In this document: positions 8,817-17,513 of the stretch, in pieces | How the letters are laid out: each line of letters opens with the position of its first letter | How positions within the stretch are numbered: position 1 is the first letter of the stretch | NCBI RefSeq assembly: GCF_002094885.1 | Contig: NZ_MSIT01000011.1 | Coordinates: 28,633-92,632 of the forward strand | Direction of reading: 5' to 3' | DNA: 64,000 nt | DNA from: Salibaculum halophilum | GTDB lineage: Bacteria > Pseudomonadota > Alphaproteobacteria > Rhodobacterales > Rhodobacteraceae | The notes under the pieces: generated by a model | Database searches by the model: none | What the model saw: only the letters and a program-made list of their open reading frames with translations | What the model was told of the DNA's origin: nothing | Program-made: the position numbers and the translations under genes

Positions 8817-9592
8817 CAGGTGTGGCCCTGGTGACCGGGGGCGGCAAGCGCCTCGGACGTGCGATGGCGCTCTATCTGGCCGGGCGCGGGCTGGACGTGG
8901 CAGTGCACTACAACGGCAGCGCGCAGGCCGCCGACGAGGTCGCCGCCCAGATCGAGGGGATGGGCCGTCGCGCCGTGGCCCTGCAGGCCGACCTGCTGTC
9001 CGAGGACGACATGCAGGCCCTGCTGCCGCGCGCGGCGCGGGCGCTCGGGCCGGTGACCTGCCTTGTCAACAATGCCTCGGTCTTCGAGTACGACCAGATC
9101 GACACGATCACCCGCGAAAGCTGGGACAGGCACCTCGAGTCCAACCTGCGCGCGCCGGTCGTCCTGACCCAGGCGCTGGCCGACCAGGCCCCCGCGGCGG
9201 CGACGGATGACGCGGGCGAGCCGCTGGCGCAGGCGCTGGTGGTCAACATGATCGACCAGCGGGTGCGCAAGCTTACCCCCGCCTTCATGAGTTACACCAT
9301 CGCCAAGATGGGGCTTTGGGCCTTTACCCAGACGGCGGCGCAGGCGCTGGCCCCGCGGGTGCGCGTCAACGCGATCGGGCCGGGGCCGACCCTGCAGGGC
9401 GCGCGCCAGAGCGCCGGGCACTTCGCTCGCCAGCGCGCGGCGACCGTGCTGGGGCGCGGCGCGGACCCCGCCGACATCACCGCCGCGCTGGGCTATTTCC
9501 TGGATGCCCCGGCGGTAACGGGACAATTGCTGTGCATCGACGGCGGTCAGCACCTGGCCTGGCAGACGCCCGACGTGCTCGGGACGGAGTGA
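8813..9592 (+). CDS. Pteridine-reductase-like SDR oxidoreductase (FolM/PTR1 type)
   Basis: A 259-residue short-chain dehydrogenase. The N-terminus has TGGGKRLGRA, whose GxxxRxG form with Arg suggests NADPH preference, and CLVNNAS is the usual NNA motif. Tyr161-x3-Lys165 is the catalytic pair. At the place of the usual catalytic serine there is NMIDQR, with Asp148; PTR1 and FolM proteins have Asp here. This points to dihydrofolate/dihydropterin reduction rather than alcohol dehydrogenation. It overlaps the antiporter gene by ATGA. Confidence 0.8.
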   Translation: MTGVALVTGGGKRLGRAMALYLAGRGLDVAVHYNGSAQAADEVAAQIEGMGRRAVALQADLLSEDDMQALLPRAARALGPVTCLVNNASVFEYDQIDTITRESWDRHLESNLRAPVVLTQALADQAPAAATDDAGEPLAQALVVNMIDQRVRKLTPAFMSYTIAKMGLWAFTQTAAQALAPRVRVNAIGPGPTLQGARQSAGHFARQRAATVLGRGADPADITAALGYFLDAPAVTGQLLCIDGGQHLAWQTPDVLGTE

Positions 9593-9877
9593 GCCCGCAG
9601 CAAGTTGTGCACGGGCGCTGGAGCGGGCGGATGCACTTTAACAATTTCGTAACAAAGTCAGTGACTTGTGCTGTGGGCGAAAAAATCCTGAGTGTTTTCA
9701 GAACCTTGAGATGTTGCCCAAAAATTGGGCGCGGTCACGAAACCGTCATGACACAAGGAAAATTCCCGATGCCCAAAAGCTTGCCCACGGGGTTGTCCAC
9801 AGGATTGGTGGGTATGTTCCCGCTTGATCCCGGCCATGGGCCATTGCAGGGCGGGCCGGGAATCATAGGCTAGGGGT
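9593..9877 (+). other. AT-richer leader region upstream of uvrC
   Basis: This 285-base gap is visibly richer in A/T than its flanks between about 9635 and 9790. It contains a short inverted repeat at 9716-9730 (GCCCAA, AAA, TTGGGC) and one DnaA-box-like nonamer, TTGTCCACA, at 9793-9801. It probably holds the uvrC promoter, but no convincing -35/-10 pair could be assigned. An in-frame 41-codon ORF ending at 9873 has no recognisable features and is not called. Confidence 0.35.
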
Positions 9878-11743
9878 ATGAGCGACGCAGACATCCCCAC
9901 CCGCACCGGCGCGCCGGTCATCCAGGCCTACCTGAAGACGCTGGATGCCAGCCCGGGCGTCTACCGGATGCTCGATGCCCAGAGCCAAGTCCTCTACGTG
10001 GGCAAGGCGCGCAACCTCAAGGCGCGGGTCGGCAACTATGCCCGGCCCACCGGGCATTCGCCACGCATCGCGCGCATGATCGCCGAGACCGCCTCAATGA
10101 TGTTCCTGACCACGGCGACCGAGACCGAGGCGCTGCTGCTGGAGCAGAACCTGATCAAGCAGCTCAAGCCGAAGTACAACGTGCTGCTGCGCGACGACAA
10201 GTCCTTCCCCAACATCCTGGTGGCCAAGGACCACGACTTTCCGCGCATCGGCAAGCACCGCGGCGCCAAGAAGCAGAAGGGCGCCTATTACGGCCCCTTC
10301 GCCAGCGCCGGGGCGGTCAACCGCACGCTGAACACGCTCCAAAAGGCGTTCCTGCTGCGCAGCTGCACCGACAGCGACTACGAAAGCCGCACGCGGCCCT
10401 GCCTGCTGTATCAGATCAAGCGCTGCAGCGCGCCCTGCGTCGGCAAGATCAGCAAAGAGGACTACGCGGAGCTGGTGCAGGATGCCGAGCGGTTCCTACG
10501 GGGCAAGTCGACCGAGATGCAGGCCGCGCTCGCCGCGCAGATGGAAGAGGCCGCCGCCGATATGGCGTTCGAGCGCGCCGCCGCCCTGCGCGACCGCATC
10601 CGCGCGCTGAGTTCGGTGCAGACCGCGCAGGGCATCAACCCGCAGGGCGTGGCCGAGGCCGACATCATCGCGCTGCACATGCAGGGCGGGCAGGCCTGCG
10701 TGCAGGTGTTCTTCATCCGGGCGAACCAGAACTGGGGCAACCGCGACTACTACCCCCGCGTGACCGGCGACGAGGACCCCGCCGAGGTCATGCAGGCCTT
10801 CATCGCGCAGTTCTACGACCAGCGCGAGCCGCCGCGGCAGCTGTTGCTGTCGCACGGGGTGGACGATGCCGACCTGCTGGGCCGGGCTCTGGCCGAGAAG
10901 GCCGGGCGCAAGGTCGAGATCACGGTCCCGCAGCGCGGCGAGAAGGCCGAGCTTGTGGGCGGGGCAGCGCGCAACGCGCGCGAGAGCCTGGGCCGCAAGA
11001 TGTCCGAGACGGCGACACAGGGCAAACTGCTCAAGGGTCTGGCCAAGGCCTTCGAGTTGCCGCAGGTGCCCCGGCGCGTCGAAGTCTTTGACAACAGCCA
11101 CATACAGGGCGCGAACGCCGTTGGTGCGATGATCGTGGCCGGACCCGAGGGCTTCGAGAAGGGCCAGTATCGAAAGTTCAACATCAAGGGGGATGATCTG
11201 ACCCCCGGCGACGATTTCGGCATGATGAAAGAGGTGCTGACCCGGCGTTTCAAGCGGTTGCTCAAGGAGGACCCCGAACGGCAGTCGGACCAGTGGCCGG
11301 GACTGCTGCTGATCGACGGCGGCGCGGGCCAGGTCAGCGCGGTGCGCGAGATTCTTGACGAGCTGGGCGTCGGCGACGTGCCCATGGTTGGCGTTGCCAA
11401 GGGGCCGGACCGCGACCATGGCAAGGAGGAGTTCCACCGCACCGGCAAGCCGGTCATGGCGCTGCGCCACAACGACCCCGTGCTCTATTTCATCCAGCGC
11501 CTGCGCGACGAGGCGCACCGCTTCGCCATCGGCACGCATCGCGCCAAGCGGGCCAAATCCGTGGGCGCCACGCCGCTCGACGACATCCCCGGCGTGGGCG
11601 CGGCGCGCAAGCGGGCGCTGCTGGCGCATTTCGGCTCGGCCAAGGCGGTGAGCCGCGCGGCGCTGGCCGATCTGAAGGCCGTGGACGGAATCTCGGAGGC
11701 CATGGCCGAGACGATACACGGCCATTTCCACGAGACGGGCTGA
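9878..11743 (+). CDS. uvrC: Excinuclease ABC subunit C
   Basis: A 621-residue UvrC, full length. It has the N-terminal GIY-YIG nuclease (GVYRML, then [14 protein letters not shown]) that makes the 3' incision. It is followed by the UVR motif that contacts UvrB at about residues 215-245. The C-terminal RNase H-like nuclease makes the 5' incision ([24 protein letters not shown]), and the tandem helix-hairpin-helix DNA-binding region is at the end ([27 protein letters not shown]). It acts with UvrA and UvrB, not in this window, in nucleotide excision repair. Confidence 0.97.
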   Translation: MSDADIPTRTGAPVIQAYLKTLDASPGVYRMLDAQSQVLYVGKARNLKARVGNYARPTGHSPRIARMIAETASMMFLTTATETEALLLEQNLIKQLKPKYNVLLRDDKSFPNILVAKDHDFPRIGKHRGAKKQKGAYYGPFASAGAVNRTLNTLQKAFLLRSCTDSDYESRTRPCLLYQIKRCSAPCVGKISKEDYAELVQDAERFLRGKSTEMQAALAAQMEEAAADMAFERAAALRDRIRALSSVQTAQGINPQGVAEADIIALHMQGGQACVQVFFIRANQNWGNRDYYPRVTGDEDPAEVMQAFIAQFYDQREPPRQLLLSHGVDDADLLGRALAEKAGRKVEITVPQRGEKAELVGGAARNARESLGRKMSETATQGKLLKGLAKAFELPQVPRRVEVFDNSHIQGANAVGAMIVAGPEGFEKGQYRKFNIKGDDLTPGDDFGMMKEVLTRRFKRLLKEDPERQSDQWPGLLLIDGGAGQVSAVREILDELGVGDVPMVGVAKGPDRDHGKEEFHRTGKPVMALRHNDPVLYFIQRLRDEAHRFAIGTHRAKRAKSVGATPLDDIPGVGAARKRALLAHFGSAKAVSRAALADLKAVDGISEAMAETIHGHFHETG

Positions 11744-11794
11744 TCTTGCGGTGTGCCTGCGGCACGCAGGATATCTCGTCGGCGTGCCGCCGCC

Positions 11795-11848
11795 TCGGGG
11801 TTGGGGGCCAGCCCCCAAACCCCCGGGATATTTTTGGCCAGAAGATGC
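11795..11848 (+). repeat. Extragenic repeat with hairpin (Rhodobacterales-type CCCGGGATATTTTTGG element)
   Basis: Between uvrC and pgsA lies a GC hairpin (TTGGGGG, loop CCAG, CCCCCAA at 11801-11818). It is followed by CCCCCGGGATATTTTTGGCC and GAAGATG. From memory, near-identical hairpin plus GGGATATTT(TT)GG elements are scattered in many copies between genes of Rhodobacteraceae. Only one copy is seen here, so copy number is from general knowledge. It may serve as a terminator for uvrC or an mRNA end. Confidence 0.55.
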
Positions 11849-11892
11849 GGGCGGGTGTGGCACGGCGGCGGGATTGGCGCTAGGACGCAGAC

Positions 11893-12552
11893 ATGACGTG
11901 GAGCCTGCCCAATATCCTGACGGTGCTGCGGCTGCTGGCAGCGCCCGGCGTGGCGGTGCTCTTCTTGTATTTCACGCGGCCCTGGGCGGACTGGATCGCG
12001 CTGGTGCTGTTTTCCGGGGCCGCCCTCACCGACTGGATCGACGGCTATCTGGCCCGCGCCTGGAGCCAGGAGTCGAAGTTCGGCGCCATGCTCGACCCCA
12101 TCGCGGACAAGGCCATGGTGGTGATCGCGCTGCTGGTCATCTGCGGGTTTTCCGGCATGGACCCCTGGATCCTGCTGCCGGCGACGCTGATCCTGTTCCG
12201 CGAGACCTTCGTGAGCGGCCTGCGCGAGTTTCTGGGCGATACCGCCGGCACGCTCAGGGTGACGCGGCTGGCCAAGTGGAAGACGGCGGCGCAGATGACG
12301 GCCATCGCGGTGCTGTTCTCGACCGGGGCATTCGAGCATTACTTCATCATGCAGACCTGGGGCATGAGCGACGCGGTGGTGCGCGACATCCTTGCCGGCG
12401 AGGTGCCCGATGAACTGGGGATCGTCTGGAAATACCGCGGGATGCAGATTAGCTGGTGGGTCGGGATCGTGCTGCTCTGGGCGGCGATGGTCCTCACGCT
12501 TGTCACCGGCGGGGATTACTTTCGCAAGTCCCTGCCGCATCTGAAAGGGTAG
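11893..12552 (+). CDS. pgsA: CDP-diacylglycerol-glycerol-3-phosphate 3-phosphatidyltransferase
   Basis: A 219-residue inner-membrane enzyme that makes phosphatidylglycerophosphate, the first committed step to phosphatidylglycerol. It carries the CDP-alcohol phosphotransferase signature in full: DWIDGYLAR, eight residues, then G-x3-D-x3-D (GAMLDPIAD). The N-terminal NILTVLRL is typical of PgsA. About five or six hydrophobic segments. It has a loop near residues 150-185 that is longer than in short homologues. It is followed closely by moaD, two bases after the stop. Confidence 0.93.
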   Translation: MTWSLPNILTVLRLLAAPGVAVLFLYFTRPWADWIALVLFSGAALTDWIDGYLARAWSQESKFGAMLDPIADKAMVVIALLVICGFSGMDPWILLPATLILFRETFVSGLREFLGDTAGTLRVTRLAKWKTAAQMTAIAVLFSTGAFEHYFIMQTWGMSDAVVRDILAGEVPDELGIVWKYRGMQISWWVGIVLLWAAMVLTLVTGGDYFRKSLPHLKG

Positions 12553-12554
12553 CC

Positions 12555-12800
12555 ATGCAGGTGCTCTATTTCGCCTGGGTGCGCGAACGCATCGGCCTGC
12601 CGCGCGAGCAGGTGCAGACCGAGGCCGCGACCGTGGCCGAGCTTGTCGAGGAATTGCGCGGGCGTGAAGAGCGTTATGCGGCGGCCTTTGCCGACCTTTC
12701 GGCGCTGCGGGTCGCGCTGGACCAGGAGTTGGCCGAGTTCACGGACCCGCTGGACGGGGTGCGCGAGGTGGCGTTCTTCCCGCCAATGACCGGGGGGTGA
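12555..12800 (+). CDS. moaD: Molybdopterin synthase small subunit
   Basis: An 81-residue ubiquitin-like protein ending in Gly-Gly, the terminus that is adenylated and thiocarboxylated to donate sulfur to precursor Z (cPMP). The last residues VAFFPPMTGG match the family's conserved FPPV(S/T)GG end. The partner large subunit moaE follows four bases later. The pgsA-moaDE order suggests one transcript. Confidence 0.95.
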   Translation: MQVLYFAWVRERIGLPREQVQTEAATVAELVEELRGREERYAAAFADLSALRVALDQELAEFTDPLDGVREVAFFPPMTGG

Positions 12801-12804
12801 GGGG

Positions 12805-13245
12805 ATGACCGTCCGGGTTCATTCCGACGCCTTTGATCCCGGGGCCGAGGTGAACGCCTTTACGGCGGCGGCGGATGGTGCCGGGGCCGTCGTGAGTTTC
12901 TCGGGGCTTGTGCGGGATGTTGCTGGCGGGCTGCAGGCCATGGAGATCGAGCATTATCCCGGCATGACGGAAAAGGCGCTGGCCGAGATCCGCGACGCGG
13001 CCGTGCGCCGCTGGCGGCTGACGGGTGCGCTGATCGTTCATCGGCATGGGGTGCTGGCGCCGGGCGAGGTGATCATGATGGTCGCCACAGCGGCGCGTCA
13101 CCGCAGGGATGCTTTCGAGGCGGCCGAGTTCCTGATGGACTACCTCAAGTCCCGGGCGCCTTTTTGGAAGAAAGAGCGAACGGATGCAGGCGCGGCCTGG
13201 GTCGCCGCGCGCGACGACGACGAGGATGCGCTGAGCCGCTGGTGA
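12805..13245 (+). CDS. moaE: Molybdopterin synthase catalytic subunit
   Basis: A 146-residue MoaE that with MoaD converts cPMP to molybdopterin. Conserved parts are the FSGLVRD loop, the LEHYP-like segment (MEIEHYPGMTEKAL), HRHGVLAPGE, the RHRRDAF motif and the C-terminal DYLKSRAPFWKKE containing the active-site lysines. The stop abuts the stop of the minus-strand ABC1 kinase gene with no base between them. Confidence 0.96.
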   Translation: MTVRVHSDAFDPGAEVNAFTAAADGAGAVVSFSGLVRDVAGGLQAMEIEHYPGMTEKALAEIRDAAVRRWRLTGALIVHRHGVLAPGEVIMMVATAARHRRDAFEAAEFLMDYLKSRAPFWKKERTDAGAAWVAARDDDEDALSRW

Positions 13246-14574
13246 TCAAGGCAGGTGCCGCTCCAGCAGGTCGTGCAGGGCCACGCGTGCGCCCAGCCGC
13301 GCGGCCAGCAGGTAGAGCCCGCCGATCTTGCGCTGCAGGAACAGCACGTCGGCCGGTGGCGGGGCCGGGGCCAAGCCCTCTTGCGCCAGCGCCATCCCCT
13401 CGGCCTGAAGGGTCTGCACAAGGCGCTGATCGGAAAAATCATAGATCGGGTGCTGGCGCAGGTCGTAGAAGGCCGTCTCCATCATGGCGATCACGCGGTC
13501 GCGGTGGTCGGCGCGCAGCGTGGCGTCGAGCAGGCCCAGTGTCGTGGCCGCGCTGACCATGTCGGCGCGCCGGCCGGCCAGGCCCGCGCGGATCAGCGCC
13601 CCGTAGGCGGAAGGCACCCAGGGGGCCAGCGCGCGGGTCGCGCCGAAATCCAGCAGCGCGATGCGGCCCGTGTCCGCGTCATGGCGGTAATTGGCGAAAT
13701 TGGGGTCGGTCTGGACCAGACCGAAGGTGAATATCTCGCGCAGCAGCAGATCGAAAAGCGCCGTGACCACGCGGTCGCGCGTGGTCTGGTCGGCGTCCTG
13801 CAGCGCCTCGATGGGCGCGCCGGCGACGAAGTCCATTGTGAGCACGGCCCCGGTCGAGAGCTCGGGCACCGGGCGGGGCAGCGCAAAGCGCGGATCGTCG
13901 TCCAGCAGGTCGGCGAACCGGGTCATATGGGCGGCCTCGGCGGCGTAATCGGTTTCCGCGTGCAGCTGCGCGCGCGCCTCGTCGAGCAAGGGGGCGAGGT
14001 CCAGCCCGCGTGGGACCAGCCCCGACATGCGGATCAGGCTGCCGACATTGGCGATATCGCTGTCGATGCTGCGGGCGACGCCGGGGTATTGCACCTTGAC
14101 GGCGACGCTGCGCCCGTCCTTGAGCCGGGCGGTATGCACCTGCCCGATCGAGGCGGCGGCGACGGGGCGGACGTCAAACTGCGCAAAGCGGCGCAGCCAG
14201 TCCGGCCCCCAGGCCGCGGTCAGCACGGACTTGAGCTGTTTCGGCGGCATGAACTCGGCCTCGTCGCGCAGGCGGGCCATGATCTGGGCCAACTCGGGGG
14301 GCAGGACGGCGCCGCCGTCCATCGAGACCAGTTGCCCCACCTTCATGGCCGCGCCACGCATCCGGGCCAGTTCATCAGTGACGCGGTGCAGGTTTGCGGG
14401 GGTCAGCAACAGGTCGCGGCGGTCGGGCCGCTCGCCACGGCCGAGGCCGATTAGCCCGTCGCGCGCCGCGCGCCCCGCAAGGCCAAGCGCCAGCCCGCCC
14501 ATGCGCGCGCTGCGCCCCAGACGACGGCTGGGCACCGGCAGACCGCCGGCGCGGCGCGGGGGTGGCTGTGTCAT
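13246..14574 (-). CDS. ABC1/UbiB (COQ8) family atypical kinase
   Basis: A 442-residue ADCK/UbiB-family protein linked in general to ubiquinone biosynthesis. It shows the family-specific KxGQ motif (MKVGQLVSMD), the alanine-rich loop replacing the P-loop (AAASIGQVH), the VAIK-like VAVKVQYPG, the catalytic QTDPNFANY and the metal-binding LLDFGATR. The start at 14574 precedes an Arg/Pro-rich N-terminus of low complexity. No C-terminal transmembrane pair like that of E. coli UbiB is obvious, so it is closer to the COQ8/AarF-like soluble forms. The exact substrate is not established for the family. Confidence 0.88.
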   Translation of the reverse strand: MTQPPPRRAGGLPVPSRRLGRSARMGGLALGLAGRAARDGLIGLGRGERPDRRDLLLTPANLHRVTDELARMRGAAMKVGQLVSMDGGAVLPPELAQIMARLRDEAEFMPPKQLKSVLTAAWGPDWLRRFAQFDVRPVAAASIGQVHTARLKDGRSVAVKVQYPGVARSIDSDIANVGSLIRMSGLVPRGLDLAPLLDEARAQLHAETDYAAEAAHMTRFADLLDDDPRFALPRPVPELSTGAVLTMDFVAGAPIEALQDADQTTRDRVVTALFDLLLREIFTFGLVQTDPNFANYRHDADTGRIALLDFGATRALAPWVPSAYGALIRAGLAGRRADMVSAATTLGLLDATLRADHRDRVIAMMETAFYDLRQHPIYDFSDQRLVQTLQAEGMALAQEGLAPAPPPADVLFLQRKIGGLYLLAARLGARVALHDLLERHLP

Positions 14575-14639
14575 GGTCCGGCTCCATTTCCGTCGACCAC
14601 GACATGTAGCGGGCGGCAATGGCCGGGCAAGCCGCCCGG

Positions 14640-15197
14640 TCAGGCCATCGCCGCGCAGGCCGCGTGGCGCGGGCAGGTGACAAGGTGGTCGTTGACCAGC
14701 CCGCAGGCCTGCATCCAGGCATAGACGATCGTCGGGCCGCAGAACCGGAACCCGGCCGCTTTGAGGTCCTTCGACAGTTGCGTCGACAGTGGCGTGGCGG
14801 TGGGGACCTCGGCGAGGGTGGTCCAACGGTTCCGGATCGGGGCGTCGCCGACGTAGGACCAGCAGAAGCCCGAGAAATCCTCGATTTCCAGGTAGGCGCG
14901 GGCGTTGGAAATCGTCGCTTCGATCTTGCCGCGGTGGCGGATGATGCCGGGGTTCTCCAGCAGGCGCGCGACCTCGGCCTCGCCCCAGCTGGCAATGACC
15001 TCTGGGGCGAACCCTTCGAAGGCGGCGCGGAAATTCTCGCGTTTCTTGAGGATGGTGATCCAGCTCAGGCCGGCCTGGAACCCGTCGAGGACCAGCTTTT
15101 CCCAAAGCGCCCTGCTATCCCGCTCGGGCACGCCCCATTCGGTATCGTGGTAGTCGAGGTATATCTGGTCGGGCCCGGCCCATCCGCAACGGTCCAT
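14640..15197 (-). CDS. tag: DNA-3-methyladenine glycosylase I
   Basis: A 185-residue glycosylase removing 3-methyladenine from alkylated DNA. The N-terminus MDRCGW and YHDTEWG, with HLVTCPRH near the C-terminus, supply the Cys/His/His/Cys set that binds the structural zinc of Tag. GFQAGLSWITILKKRENFR is the helix-hairpin-helix-like conserved core. The start at 15197 is chosen because AAGGAGG ends four bases upstream; the in-frame ATG one codon earlier and a TTG further upstream are worse placed. Confidence 0.95.
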   Translation of the reverse strand: MDRCGWAGPDQIYLDYHDTEWGVPERDSRALWEKLVLDGFQAGLSWITILKKRENFRAAFEGFAPEVIASWGEAEVARLLENPGIIRHRGKIEATISNARAYLEIEDFSGFCWSYVGDAPIRNRWTTLAEVPTATPLSTQLSKDLKAAGFRFCGPTIVYAWMQACGLVNDHLVTCPRHAACAAMA

Positions 15198-15296
15198 CAT
15201 GCCTCCTTGTTCAGACAATTCAACGTAAACGGCCGCGTTTTACCAGCGCTTAACGGCGTGGCTGGCAAACCGGACGGGACTTGAACGGAGTGGCCG

Positions 15297-16103
15297 ATGC
15301 CCGCCTTCGATCTTTCCCGGTCCGCGCTTGACGACCAGGTGCCCAAGGACCCGCTGGAGTATGCCGTCAGCGTCCGCGACAGGGATGTCATGGGCATGGT
15401 GCGCAATGCCCTGGCGCAGGATCACTGTGCGCTCGCCTTCCAGCCCGTCGTTCTGGCGGGGCCGGCTGGCAAGGTGGCCTTTCACGAGGGGCTGATCCGG
15501 GTTCTGGACGAGACCGGCCGCGTCATCCCGGCGGGCCAATTCATGGACCGGATCGAAGAGGATCGCATCGGCCGGGACATCGACTGTGCCGCCCTGGCCC
15601 TCGGCCTTGCGCGGTTGCGCGAGATGCCGGGCGTGCGGCTGGCGGTGAACGTGTCGGCCCGGTCGCTGGGCGACGGAGCCTGGCGGCGTGTCCTCGAAAA
15701 GGCGCTGCACGCGGACCCCGACCTCGGCCATCGCCTGATCCTCGAGATCACCGAAGCCAGCGCCATGCAATTGCCCGAGGTCGTCATCCGCTTCATGGAA
15801 GAGATGCAGCCGCTGGGCATGGCCTTCGCGCTCGACGATTTCGGTGCCGGGCTGACCGCATTCCGCCACCTCAAGGATTTCTTCTTCGATCTCGTCAAGG
15901 TCGACAGCTGTTTCGTCCGCGCCATCGACCAGGACCCGGACAACCAGGTGATCGCCGAGGCGCTGATCACCATCGCCCACCAGTTCGAGATGTTCGCGGT
16001 TGCCGAGGGGGTCGAGACCGCCCGCGAAGCCGAGGTCGTGACAGGCTTCGGTGTCGATTGCCTGCAGGGCTATTACTACGGCGTTCCGCGCTTTCGTATT
16101 TGA
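15297..16103 (+). CDS. Stand-alone EAL-domain c-di-GMP phosphodiesterase
   Basis: A 268-residue protein made almost wholly of one EAL domain with about 40 preceding residues and no visible GGDEF, PAS or membrane part. The signature is EGL rather than EAL (Glu64-Gly65-Leu66). The other metal and substrate residues are present: Asn118, Glu150, Asp180-Asp181 (DDFGAG), Lys201, Glu237 and Gln257. On this basis it should hydrolyse c-di-GMP to pGpG. A rho-independent terminator follows directly. Confidence 0.88.
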   Translation: MPAFDLSRSALDDQVPKDPLEYAVSVRDRDVMGMVRNALAQDHCALAFQPVVLAGPAGKVAFHEGLIRVLDETGRVIPAGQFMDRIEEDRIGRDIDCAALALGLARLREMPGVRLAVNVSARSLGDGAWRRVLEKALHADPDLGHRLILEITEASAMQLPEVVIRFMEEMQPLGMAFALDDFGAGLTAFRHLKDFFFDLVKVDSCFVRAIDQDPDNQVIAEALITIAHQFEMFAVAEGVETAREAEVVTGFGVDCLQGYYYGVPRFRI

Positions 16104-16123
16104 ACGCTCAGGTGGGCGTTTTT
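16103..16123 (+). terminator. Rho-independent terminator after the EAL gene
   Basis: A 7-bp stem (AACGCTC with GGGCGTT, one G-T pair) with loop AGGT begins at the last base of the stop codon and runs into TTTTT. It separates the EAL gene from phaA. Confidence 0.75.
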
Positions 16124-16270
16124 GAAATAATATTACCCAATCGGGGCGCAATCCGTGTTGCGGATGCAGCATGGACCGCCTATGACGGGGGAAACGGCGG
16201 GTTCGGGCCCGCGTGATTCCGCGTCCGGCTCCGGTCCGCCAAAGTTGACGGATCAAGAGAGGACTCATCC

Positions 16271-17443
16271 ATGACCAATGTCGTTATCGCGTCGGCCGCC
16301 CGCACCGCAGTGGGCAGCTTCGGCGGTTCCTTTGCCAACACCCCCGCCCACGACCTTGGCACCGCCGTGCTGGAGGCTGTCGTTGCAAGGGCCGGCATCG
16401 ACAAGGGCGAGGTCTCGGAAACCATCCTCGGCCAGGTTTTGACGGCCGCGCAGGGCCAGAACCCGGCCCGGCAGGCGCATGTCAACGCCGGCCTGCCGCA
16501 GGAAAGCGCCGCTTGGGGCATCAATCAGGTGTGCGGCTCGGGCCTTCGGGCCGTGGCCCTGGGCGCGCAGCACATCATGCTGGGTGATGCGCAGATCGTT
16601 GCCGCCGGCGGGCAGGAGAACATGTCGATGGCGCCGCACGCGGCGAACCTGCGCCAGGGCCACAAGATGGGTGACATGAAATACATCGACACGATGATCC
16701 GCGATGGCCTCTGGGATGCCTTCAACGGCTATCACATGGGCCAGACCGCCGAGAACGTTGCCGAGAAGTGGCAGATCAGCCGCGACCAACAGGACGAACT
16801 CGCCCTGGCCAGCCAAAACAAGGCCGAGGCCGCCCAGAATGCGGGCAAGTTCGACGACGAGGTTGTCGCCTTCACCGTCAAGACCCGCAAGGGCGATACC
16901 GTCGTGGACAAGGACGAATACATCCGCCACGGCGCGACGATGGAGGGCATGGAAAAGATGCGCCCGGCCTTCACCAAGGACGGCTCGGTCACCGCGGCGA
17001 ACGCCTCGGGGCTCAATGACGGGGCCGCCGGAACCCTGTTGATGAGCGCCGACGAGGCCGAGAAGCGCGGCATCGAGCCGCTGGCCCGCATCGCCAGCTA
17101 CGCCACCGCTGGCCTGGACCCTTCGATCATGGGCGTCGGCCCAATCCATGCCAGCCGCAAGGCGCTCGACAAGGCGGGCTGGTCGGTCAGCGACCTGGAC
17201 CTTGTCGAGGCGAACGAGGCCTTCGCCGCCCAGGCCTGTGCCGTGAACAAGGACATGGGCTGGGACCCCGATATCGTGAACGTCAACGGCGGGGCCATCG
17301 CCATCGGCCACCCGATCGGCGCCTCGGGCGCGCGCGTGCTCAACACCCTGCTGTTCGAGATGAAGCGCCGCGACGCCAAGAAGGGCCTCGCCACCCTCTG
17401 CATCGGTGGCGGCATGGGCGTCGCGCTCTGCGTCGAGCGCTGA
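16271..17443 (+). CDS. phaA: Acetyl-CoA acetyltransferase (beta-ketothiolase)
   Basis: A 390-residue thiolase that condenses two acetyl-CoA to acetoacetyl-CoA. The active-site residues are visible: Cys88 in [10 protein letters not shown], His347 in GHPIGASG and Cys377 in CIGGGMGVA. Length and sequence match biosynthetic PhaA enzymes. phaB follows 70 bases downstream, so the pair supplies (R)-3-hydroxybutyryl-CoA for polyhydroxybutyrate. No phaC synthase is in this window. GAGAGGAC lies just upstream of the ATG. Confidence 0.95.
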   Translation: MTNVVIASAARTAVGSFGGSFANTPAHDLGTAVLEAVVARAGIDKGEVSETILGQVLTAAQGQNPARQAHVNAGLPQESAAWGINQVCGSGLRAVALGAQHIMLGDAQIVAAGGQENMSMAPHAANLRQGHKMGDMKYIDTMIRDGLWDAFNGYHMGQTAENVAEKWQISRDQQDELALASQNKAEAAQNAGKFDDEVVAFTVKTRKGDTVVDKDEYIRHGATMEGMEKMRPAFTKDGSVTAANASGLNDGAAGTLLMSADEAEKRGIEPLARIASYATAGLDPSIMGVGPIHASRKALDKAGWSVSDLDLVEANEAFAAQACAVNKDMGWDPDIVNVNGGAIAIGHPIGASGARVLNTLLFEMKRRDAKKGLATLCIGGGMGVALCVER

Positions 17444-17464
17444 CCGCCGAACCGCCGAAAAACG

Positions 17465-17485
17465 CGGGCACCGGGAGGGTGCCCG
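17465..17485 (+). promoter_or_regulatory. Intercistronic stem-loop between phaA and phaB
   Basis: A perfect 8-bp stem (CGGGCACC with GGTGCCCG) and 5-base loop lie between phaA and phaB without a following U-tract. It is more likely an mRNA-stability or processing element than a full terminator. Confidence 0.45.
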
Positions 17486-17513
17486 GACAATCCCCTGAAG
17501 GAGGAGAAAGACC

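Noticed and set aside
9793..9801. DnaA-box-like nonamer TTGTCCACA upstream of uvrC, suggesting an origin.
   Set aside because: Only one copy with one mismatch, no cluster of boxes, no AT-rich unwinding region of origin type and no dnaA, hemE, rpmH or parAB nearby.
9748..9873. 41-codon ORF ending just before uvrC.
   Set aside because: Gly/Pro-rich translation without recognisable domain, no clear Shine-Dalgarno, lies in a likely promoter region.
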